Assembly: GCA_028571685.1 (NCBI GenBank)
Contig: CM053146.1
Location: forward strand, 108,971,431-109,035,430
DNA from: Heterohyrax brucei
Taxonomy: Eukaryota; Chordata; Mammalia; Hyracoidea; Procaviidae
Direction: 5' to 3'
DNA length: 64,000 nucleotides
A model generated the notes under the pieces. It did no database searches and was not told where the DNA came from. It saw only the letters and a list, made by a program, of their open reading frames with translations. Of this stretch, positions 56,326-64,000 are shown in pieces (position 1 is the first letter of the stretch; every line of letters starts with the position of its first letter). The translations under genes were made by a program, and so were the position numbers.

Positions 56326-57734
56326 CCCAAAAGGAAGCAAACAGAGCCCTTAGCTGTTTCTCTAGCTCAGGTGTCCAACGCAGAGAGCTGCGTTCTCTGT
56401 TAGACTTCCTCTCTCAGTGTTCTGTTTGTTTTGCAGCCAGAAGTAGCTTTCCATTTTAAACCACATCAGTCCCTCCCTCCCGCTCCTGCAGTAGGGCACA
56501 CCTGTTCTTCCCAGGACTTAATGAGGCAGCCATGCACGCTGCACCCGGACAAGGGAGCTGAGTGACTGTCATTCGGAGCTAATAACTTCTTCATGATAGT
56601 GACTTACAAGTAACTCATTACCTTCTCACCAGCCAAAAAGAGTAACTTCTCCAGGGCTTATCCACATGACAGGACGTAAATACGGAGGGGGAGAATTAAC
56701 CGCGTTACACGGAAAGACGCATGCATTATCTTTTCATGGAAACTGACTTGACAAATGGACAGTTCTGCCCTGATACTTCAGAGGCAAGTGTTCCTAGTTG
56801 ATTTGTTTTCATATCACACTGGGATCTGGCATGCTAACTTGTTGCCCAGTCCTCAAGCCGGGAATGATTTCTGTGTGGGTATGTGTGCGTGTGTGTGTGC
56901 ACGCGTGTGCGTGTGTGTGTTTTCTTAGCATTTATCTATGGATCTCATGGGTTCTAGGCCTTGTGGTGTAATAACTGTGTAGGTATGTATCTACTCTGTC
57001 CTACTATGGTGTAAACTTATCTTTGTGTGATCTGTCATTAAACTTTAGGCAGAACTTAGCACAATGCCTTGCTTTTAGTAAGTTTTCTATAAACGTAAGC
57101 AACATGAGTGAGAATAGATAGTTACCATTCAAAACGCCAATTCATACTTACCGAATAACTCTTAAGCAACCAGTGCTGTGCTGTGCTTATGAACATATAC
57201 AGCTCCTAATAAGGAGGGATTTAAAATTATATACAGAAATGAGATTTATATATTTATGAAACAAGACATTTTGTACAAAGGCTATTGGTAAACCATCTTC
57301 TGCTCCAGTTAGTTATTTTCTCCAGCTTAATGTAGAGACAAACAGCAGGCATTGTTCAGATTAGGCCATACAGTATTACAGAACATATGATTTCGATAAA
57401 TATCACTGCAGCATATTGAGAATATCAATGAATGTGCAGGAAAGTAAGATAGTATAACCTAAGTAGCAAACTATTTTTTATTTTAGTAAAAGCTATGTCA
57501 ATTAAAAATAAGGGTCTTAAGCTGATTTTAGAATTTATTAAAAAAAATAGCAACGAGATGGGTGAAATCGGTGACTGCACACATTAGAAAGAAGAACAAT
57601 ATTAAGTGAATGTCAGCATAACTTGAGTACTCCTTCCATCTTAACCCAATATTGCAAGGACAGAGTAGCTGGGGCAGAGGGCCAGGGATGGTGCTCTCAT
57701 GTGAAATCGAGTCCAACTGGCACAACTAGCATTT
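56326..57734. other. Unclassified with simple repeats
   Basis: A TG/CG-rich simple repeat lies at 56871-56920. A weak L2-like end may lie at 57000-57090. No gene. Confidence 0.35.
56871..56920. repeat. (TG)n with CG steps
   Basis: Alternating purine-pyrimidine sequence including GTGTGCACGCGTGTGCGTGT. Such tracts can adopt left-handed DNA. Confidence 0.9.
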
Positions 57735-58440
57735 TTCTAAAAGGGCTGTCTACACCCCACATTGGTGAGTGGTGTCTTGGGTCTTAAAAGCTGCAACTGC
57801 CATCTGAGGGTACAGCAAATGGTCTCAACTCAGCAGGAACGGATTATCACTGAGAACCAAAATGACACGGGGGAAAGAGAACCCAGAGGACACAGAGCCC
57901 AACATGAGTGGGTGTCTACATTGACTCCTGACCTGAAGAACTGAATGGTGCCCAGCCACCACCAGTGATAGCCACGATGGAGCTCACAAAGTTGAGTCTC
58001 ACTGGCAACACAAGAATAAAAAGGGGCGCACCCTGAGATCCCCACTAAAAGACAGCAATTGATGGTCCAGAGGCTTCGGGGTTCCCCTGGGAGCATGGAC
58101 CCTGGCCCTGATGCTGCCCCTGCCTGTAAATCATAATGAAGGTCCACTCTTTGGACAGGAATGGATTGGACTTGGCAATGCAGAGTGATCATATCTTGGG
58201 TGTACTTTATGATTCTATGTACCTATAGGATGTCATCCTGCTGACCTCTTACTGGAAGAAAGGGAGTGGGTGGAGAGGAGGGGAGAGGAGACTGTCAGGA
58301 GGATGGGACATGTATGGAGCAGGGAGGAAGAGTGTGCTGTCCCTGGGCAGGGAGAGCAATGGGAGCTGCATATACATGGGCATGCAAATTTATATGGGAA
58401 TGTACATTTTCATTCAACCTTAATAATAATAATAATAACA
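57735..58440 (+). mobile_element. Family X repeat, plus copy
   Basis: GGTGAGTGGTGTCTTGGGTC, TTAAAAGCTGCAACTGCCAT, GAATGGTGCCCAGCCACCAC and GAGGAAGAGTGTGCTGTCCC carry the family order. It ends in an AAT microsatellite (58421-58438). Confidence 0.7.
58421..58438. repeat. (AAT)n
   Basis: Six TAA/AAT units at the end of the family X copy. Confidence 0.9.
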
Positions 58441-59345
58441 AGAATAGCAGAGAAAATCCTTTAGAAAAAATTGTCACTTAGTGGGGAAGCAGTTGTCTTA
58501 CCAGATATCAAAATTGCACTGAGTTTTTAATTAAAACTGTGTGGTATCAACACATAAGAGAGGAACAGACCAAAGCAAAGCAATAGAATATGGAAAAATG
58601 TACTGTGTTACATATGAAAATATAATAATGATAAACTTGGCATCTCAAATCAGTGAGGGAAAATTTACATTTTAATAAATAGTAAAGGATAATGGGAGAG
58701 CTAGAAGGAATGTATAAAATTGGATTCATTCTTCACATCAAACACCAGAATAAGTTCCAAATGGACAGAAGACTTAAATGTTAAAAAGTAAAACCATACA
58801 ATAACTAGAATACAACTGTATGAGTGAATTCCTCTATAACCTTATAGTAGGAAAACTTTCCTAACTATAACTCAAATATCCATAAGCAAAAAGGAAAATA
58901 TTGATAAAACTGACTATATGATTTTTTAAAAATCATTTACATAGCAAAATATGCTATAAGTAAAATACAAAGACAAATGACAAACTGAGAAAAACATTTG
59001 CAACTGATATCACAGATAAAGGGTTAACAGCCCTAATATATCTGGTGGCATAAAGAAATCATTGTCAGCTTTTAGGCAGAATCCTGCTCTTTGGGTTATG
59101 CCTTTGAGAAACATCTCTGTATTTTAGAGGTGGTTGTTCAAACACTTATACATGAAATAATATGCTGCTGTCATGGACTTGCTTCCAAATGATCAAGGCT
59201 GCAGAGGGAAGCATCAGTGAAACTAAGTGTGTCCGTAGACTAGAAGTTGTTGAAATCAGGTGGTAGGTTCATGGAAGTTTGTTACACTAGTCTGTCTCTC
59301 TTTTTTATATATTTGAAATTTTCCACAATTACAAGATTAAAAAAA
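58441..59345 (+). mobile_element. L1M ORF2 end and 3' UTR
   Basis: CTTACCAGATATCAAAATTG, AAAACTGTGTGGTATCAACA, AGAATAAGTTCCAAATGGAC and AAAACATTTGCAACTGATAT are in L1 ORF2 order. TTTGAAATTTTCCACAATTA near 59310 is the usual L1 3' end. The frame is full of stops. Confidence 0.8.
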
Positions 59346-60723
59346 ATCTTTACAAAACCTTTAATAAATGTTCCCTGGGCTTACTAGAGCCATGCACAGT
59401 ACACCACATATGTGTTGCCAAACTGAAGCCAAGTTCATTCCACCTGTCACTGTAGCTGAAAATTCAGAGACAGCATGGGGTTCTAGGAATAATTTATTTG
59501 CAGATTTGATAGCAATCTAGGAGACAGCAAGCCAAAAGCTGTCCCATTTGGATTACATTTCTAATGGTTTTTGTAGCCAGAATTCAAAGGGTTTGTTGCG
59601 TAACAATAGTCAGGAGTCACAAGATTTCATTCCATCACAAGGTTTTGTTACATTTTTAACAGTGTGAATTGCCCCAAATTTCATTATCTTTCTCTGAGGT
59701 ATTAATCAACTCTATATCCTCGGAGATAGGAGAGGAATGCAGACCTGCTAGTCTGGTCTGAGGGTGGTAACTGAGGCAGAAGACAGAATATAGCCTAATA
59801 ACCTAAGTGACCTTTGTTAGGTCTTTACATTTACCATCATTTCCATGGACACAAATTCAGTGTGACTTGGTATCACATATTTGGCCTTAGTAAACCCTTA
59901 TCTATGGTATTTTTTAAAATGAGGATTGTCACCTCTAATGTGATGCCTGACTAGAGGATTTGAGGGACAGTCTTGACGCAAAATGACTAGAGCCTCCAGA
60001 TAACATACTCTGAGCCATGACTGATTTCACAGGAGACAGGAGATAGCTTCAAAGAGACTTCTCTACCCACCCACCTAAGATCACTTGAGCCAGAGCTACC
60101 AGGAACTAAAGCAGCTGCAAGGGACACAGGGTTACCTGAGAGTGGTGGTCCCACTAGATGAGGGAGAGTAAAAGAGTCCTAGGACTCTAGTGCTAGTGGA
60201 AACTTTTGGGAGGCTGAAATAGATCCAGGACAATAGAACTCCCAGGCTACCTGCCAGAGGCCTATCTAGTTGGGGGACAAGGGGTGCAGATAGGGCTGTA
60301 CACTGAGTATTGCTTGAGGTACAGCATCAATGAGCAGTTTCTATTGGCATCACAGTTTCTATCACCGATTCTACAAGATCATTCAGCAATTTAACAGTAA
60401 TTGCCCCAGGTGCCATTTACCATAGATAGGCCTCTGACATCTGTAGAAGAAGCAAATATCTCTGAAAGCTTCCCTGTCTCCAGTTGAGGCCCACGGGGTT
60501 CTCACTAATTAGATCAAGTGATGAACTCACAATCAAAAATCATCAAAACACACAAGAACACTATAGCATTACTAGGAATCAAAGAGGACTCCATGGATTC
60601 TAAGAGTTGGTAGAAACAACAACAAAAGCAAAAATAAATTAACAATAGCAGATGAATAACCAGCAGCTGCCACTCCAAGCCAGTCAATGCAATAACTGTG
60701 TCCACCCAGCCTCTATTGCTAAT
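59346..60723. other. Unclassified sequence
   Basis: An LTR-like stretch could exist near 59490-59600, but I cannot support it. A 16-bp perfect palindrome AGAGTCCTAGGACTCT lies at 60173-60188. No gene. Confidence 0.35.
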
Positions 60724-60885
60724 CCTGGTGCTGTCGTGGTTTTAAGAGCTCAGGCTGCTAATCAAAAGTTCAGTGGTTTGAATCCACCAGCTTCTCCTTG
60801 GAAACCCTACGGAGCAGTTCTATTCTGTCTTAATAGAGTCACTATGAATCAGAATTGACGTGAAGGCAATGAGTTTGTTTTTGTC
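60724..60885 (+). mobile_element. AfroSINE, short form
   Basis: ATCCTGGTGCTGTCGTGGTT, AAGTTCAGTGGTTTGAATCC, CTCCTTGGAAACCCTACGGA and AGAGTCACTATGAATCAGAA. Near full length. Confidence 0.88.
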
Positions 60886-61254
60886 TTTGCCTCTATTTTT
60901 TCAGAGTTATGTCATTCGCATTGATATCAGTGAGCCTAGGTTTGTTTTGGCCTCTTTGAAAGCAACTAGCAACTGCATCTCCTGCTACACATCTCTAGGC
61001 TACAGAAGAGAGCCACCAGTGAACATCCTAGTGACGTTGGTGCCCCTCCCAGCCAGCTCACACCCTCACAGTAAATGGTCTATTGCAGTAGATCATCTGA
61101 GCATTCCTGTGGAATACTCGTGTATCTTCCAGTGGATTTTCTGGACTTGCGTAATGTACCCACTCCAGTATGCCCTGTTTCCTGAGCCTTTTCATTTCTT
61201 CCTCCACTGTCTGCCAGATCAGTTTTGGCCTTTCAACTTCATATGGACCATTAA
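60886..61254 (-). other. Possible retroelement coding remnant
   Basis: The minus strand from about 61245 to 61060 stays open for some 60 codons with a charged start (EEEMKRLRKQGILEW). It loosely resembles the region before a retroviral reverse transcriptase. I do not recognise it well enough to name it. Confidence 0.25.
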
Positions 61255-61660
61255 TGTGTGGATTGAATTGCGTCCACTAAAAAAGACATGTTGAAGTCTT
61301 GACACCTGGTATCTGCTAATGTGACCTTGTTAGGAAGCAGAGAGGCTTTGACATGTTGTCAATGAAGACAACATTAGTTCATGATTCCCATATGAGTGAC
61401 TTTCTTAAGGAAGAGGAGAACAGATACAGAAGGACAGACCGATGATGGACACCACGTGATGCTGCAGGTGAAAGCCAATGAATGCCGAGAACTACCAGAA
61501 GCTAAGAGAGAAGCCTGGAACAGATTCTTCCTCAAGCCACAGAAGGAATCAACACAGCTGACACCCGCATGTCAGACTTCCAGCCTCCAGATATGTGAAA
61601 AAGATTTCTGTCCTCTTATGCCACCTAGTTTGTGGTGTATTACTATGGCATCTATTTCCA
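61255..61660 (+). mobile_element. MLT1-like LTR
   Basis: GTGTGGATTGAATTGCGTCC, GACATGTTGAAGTCTTGACA, AAGAGAGAAGCCTGGAACAG, ATTCTTCCTCAAGCCACAGA, GACTTCCAGCCTCCAGATAT and CACCTAGTTTGTGGTGTATT follow the MLT1 layout closely. No internal sequence with a reading frame is attached. Confidence 0.8.
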
Positions 61661-62339
61661 GGAGCCATTCTGGTTTCAAGTTTTCACTGTCTCCTGAAGT
61701 CCCTGCTGTGGCATTCAGTCCTTTATCTCAGGGGACTGATAACAAATTGATGAATTCTTCCCTATCCAGTCTCATGTTCCTGTCCCCTTGATCAAGCTCC
61801 CTCAGAATCTCATTTCATGCAAGCCATCTGTACATGCTGACCAGGCCTTGTAGCTCCTTTAGTGTTTAGTCCCTTTATTTCCCCTCAGTCTCTTCCTTGG
61901 GTAATGTAATGATTTAATCTTAATTATAGCCTGAGTGATCAAGAGGGAAGGTTGGGGCAGATCATGAGGGAACATATGTTGTCATGTAGGGAAGAGACAT
62001 CTGAATTGTCTCAAGGAAGGAGAGCATGCTAATTCTTAATAGGGAGGGATGGGACACTTCCGACACCTTAGAAGACTCAGGTGTCTGAGCACTTAAACTC
62101 TGAGGGGAAATTCACCCAGAAGTCCACATCCCAAATACTGAGCTCCCACTTTTCCCTATACAGGATCCTGATCTGGGCATAACAGGCCAGTCTTGGTTGG
62201 ATGTTTAACCATCTCTAGAGCTCAGTCACTTGGTTATTAAGTCCTGGTCATGAGCCTGGTCTTCAGCTTTCGCTATCCTGCTGCAGGAGATAAGAGCCTT
62301 TTGTAAGTTACCGGGGAGACCCTCTAGCTTTCATATCTA
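61661..62339. other. Unclassified, possibly MaLR internal DNA
   Basis: It follows the LTR, so it could be internal retroelement sequence. No motif confirms this. Confidence 0.3.
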
Positions 62340-64000
62340 GCTTTAAAATTGCTTGTTAAACACTTAGCTGCTTTTCTTTGTCCTTTTCTAGGGCACCGTC
62401 GGTACTTGACAATTGTCATCCACTCCCATTACCCACTGACATGGAGTTTATTCCAACTCAAGGTATCCCACGTGTTTCAGGGCAGAAATGTACTCTCGAG
62501 GATTTTTGAGTCATGTCTTTTGATCCAAGATGCCACTTGTCTCTGCTGGAGCATTGAGCCCATTCACATTCAATGTAATTATTGATAGATAAGTGTTTAG
62601 TGCTATCATTGTGATATGTTTATTTTTGTGTTGATATTTTCTCTATTGTTCTTATTATTCTGTTCTGGGACATTCTTCTTTATGAGCTGATTTTTCACCT
62701 TTTTCAGCATTGGTTTTGTGGTTGTTGAGACTCCTGTATTGCGTTGCTTCATTTGATACGCTGCATCTTTATTGTGTTTTGCGGCTGCCTCTGTCATCCC
62801 CTTAACAGTCTATGTTTAAACCTAATTTTAACTACCACAAGTCTTATCAACTACCTCTCCATCTGGAAGGACCATAACTACTATAGTACATCCCTCCTTT
62901 TAGTATGATGACATCATAGTTTTCATGATATAATCACTGGACCACTTCTTTTAATATTACAGCTTTGATTGAGTTTGGAGCCTTCCCTAACTGAGTAGGT
63001 TTCTGGATGATGTGTCCTATATTTCCTCCTAAAATATAAAATGAATGGTTATGTTCTTCTAAGCCAAGAGCTTCTTTCAGTATTTCTTGTAGCTTTGGCT
63101 TGGTTTTTACAAAGTCTGTGAGTTTCTGTTTATCAGCAAATGTCTTGATTTCATTTTCATATTTGAAAGACAGTTTTGCAGGGTATATAATTCTTGGTTG
63201 GAAGTTCTTCTCCTTCAAGGCTTTGAACGTGTCATCCCAATGTCTCCGTGCCGGCATCATTTCTGCTGAGAAATCAGACAAAAGCTTACAGGGTTTCCCT
63301 GTGAATGTTAGCTTTGCTTTGAGTCTTACTACATTCATGAATTTCTGCTTGTGTTTCATTTTGTTAAGCTTGATTACAATATGTCTTGGAGTCTTTCTTT
63401 TGGATTCTGTGTTGAGTGGCATTCAATATGCATCTTTGATATCTATATTCTCTTCTTTCATAATTTCCAGGAAATTTTCTGTCAGCAGCTCAGCAACAAT
63501 ACTCTCTGTGTTCTCAGATGTCCCACCTTGTTCAGGAATTCCAATTAATCATAGATTGTTCCTCTTAATGGAGTCAAATGTGCTTCTTAATGCTTCTTCA
63601 TTTTTCTTGTTTCTTTTTTCTGATTTCTCCTGATAGATGCTGGAGTCAGTACCTCTGTCTTGCAAGTCAAAAAGTCTATTTTCCAATTGTTCAGTTCTGT
63701 TTTCCAGGCTTTGAACTGAATTTTCTATCTCTTTGGTTTTGTTATTGATCTGTTGGATTTGAGAGTACTGGTATTCCATCATATCAAAGAGCTTGCTTAA
63801 TTTTTCATTTTGGTCTGCTGCATTTTGTATAAGGTCTAGGAGGGCTCTATATATAATCCTTTTGTACTCACCCTCCAATAGTTTCAGAAGGGTTTCTTCA
63901 TCTAGGAAGTTCTTCTGTGGGCCTTCTGAAGCCATAGGTGAATTCTTCCTAATGTTCTGGTGCAAAGTTTGTTGGTTTGGGGGCATCTGGAGGTTGTTTT
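62340..64000 (-). mobile_element. L1 LINE, minus, runs off the right edge
   Basis: Reading right to left: ORF1 (63986 to 62934), an inter-ORF spacer, and a short piece resembling the very start of ORF2 near 62590-62545 (complement of GGAGCATTGAGCCCATTCAC). ORF2 proper is missing, so the copy is truncated at its 3' side or rearranged about 62350. Confidence 0.85.
62934..63986 (-). pseudogene. L1 ORF1 (RNA-binding chaperone), two nonsense codons
   Basis: ORF1p binds L1 RNA and forms coiled-coil trimers. The first part (63986-63552) has a long heptad-type coiled coil (KLSKLFDMMEY through RTEQLENRLFDLQ). The second part (63422 to 62934) has the RRM/C-terminal domain, including RHIVIKL, LLSDFSAEMM-ARR-W, F-ALKEKNFQPRI-YPAKLSF and FVKTKPKLQEIL. 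Both parts are in the same frame, broken only by TGA at 63549-63551 and at 63423-63425. The frame stays open to the window edge upstream of the first ATG, so the true start may lie outside. Confidence 0.9.

Noticed and set aside
61396..61791. 131-codon plus-strand frame
   Set aside because: Mostly inside the MLT1-like LTR.

Overview
The window looks like gene-poor nuclear DNA from an afrotherian mammal, most likely an elephant or another paenungulate. The argument is repeat content: about 34 copies and at least 7 short pieces of a tRNA-headed SINE of the AfroSINE type are spread over both strands, alongside an RTE/BovB-type LINE whose 3' end matches the SINE tail. L1, L2, MIR, MaLR-like LTR and hAT/mariner debris complete a mammalian picture. 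Family names are recalled from established knowledge and could not be checked against a repeat library.

I find no intact protein-coding gene, no exon series, no rRNA or functional tRNA gene and no CRISPR array. Nearly all open frames are chance frames or run through repeats. The protein-derived sequences I can defend are broken transposon genes: an L1 ORF1 at the right edge (62934-63986, minus, two in-frame TGA codons), a decayed RTE LINE (about 36.67-40.29 kb, plus, with endonuclease and reverse-transcriptase remnants), and mariner transposase pieces inserted in that RTE.

Layout. 0-3.5 kb: MaLR-like LTRs, an ancient interspersed repeat, SINEs and an L1 3' end. 3.5-6.2 kb: mostly unclassified. 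6.2-10.1 kb: an L1 3' end interrupted by two SINEs, with further SINEs around it. 10.1-16.7 kb: L2, an unnamed 0.7-0.8 kb repeat (here called family X), two opposed LTRs, and a hAT element. 16.7-22.9 kb: SINE pairs, L2, a third LTR, L1 3' UTR. 22.9-28.3 kb: L1 with a SINE, LTRs and family X. 28.3-34.9 kb: L1 debris, SINEs and a compositionally unusual unique stretch. 34.9-41.4 kb: an RTE cluster (full-length-like copy, deletion derivatives and 3' ends). 41.4-53.4 kb: SINEs, family X, MIR, microsatellites and unique sequence. 53.4-64 kb: SINEs, a 12-bp minisatellite, family X, L1 3' end, an MLT1-like LTR and the truncated L1.

The elements appear related by mechanism. The AfroSINE ends in the same sequence as the RTE LINE, which fits mobilisation of the SINE by RTE proteins; short RTE copies join the LINE 5' end to its 3' end. 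The least explained features are the inverted mariner composite inside the RTE, SINE variants with abnormal 3' ends, unnamed family X, and several long unique AT-rich stretches that could be conserved regulatory DNA. I did not find a convincing new gene system.
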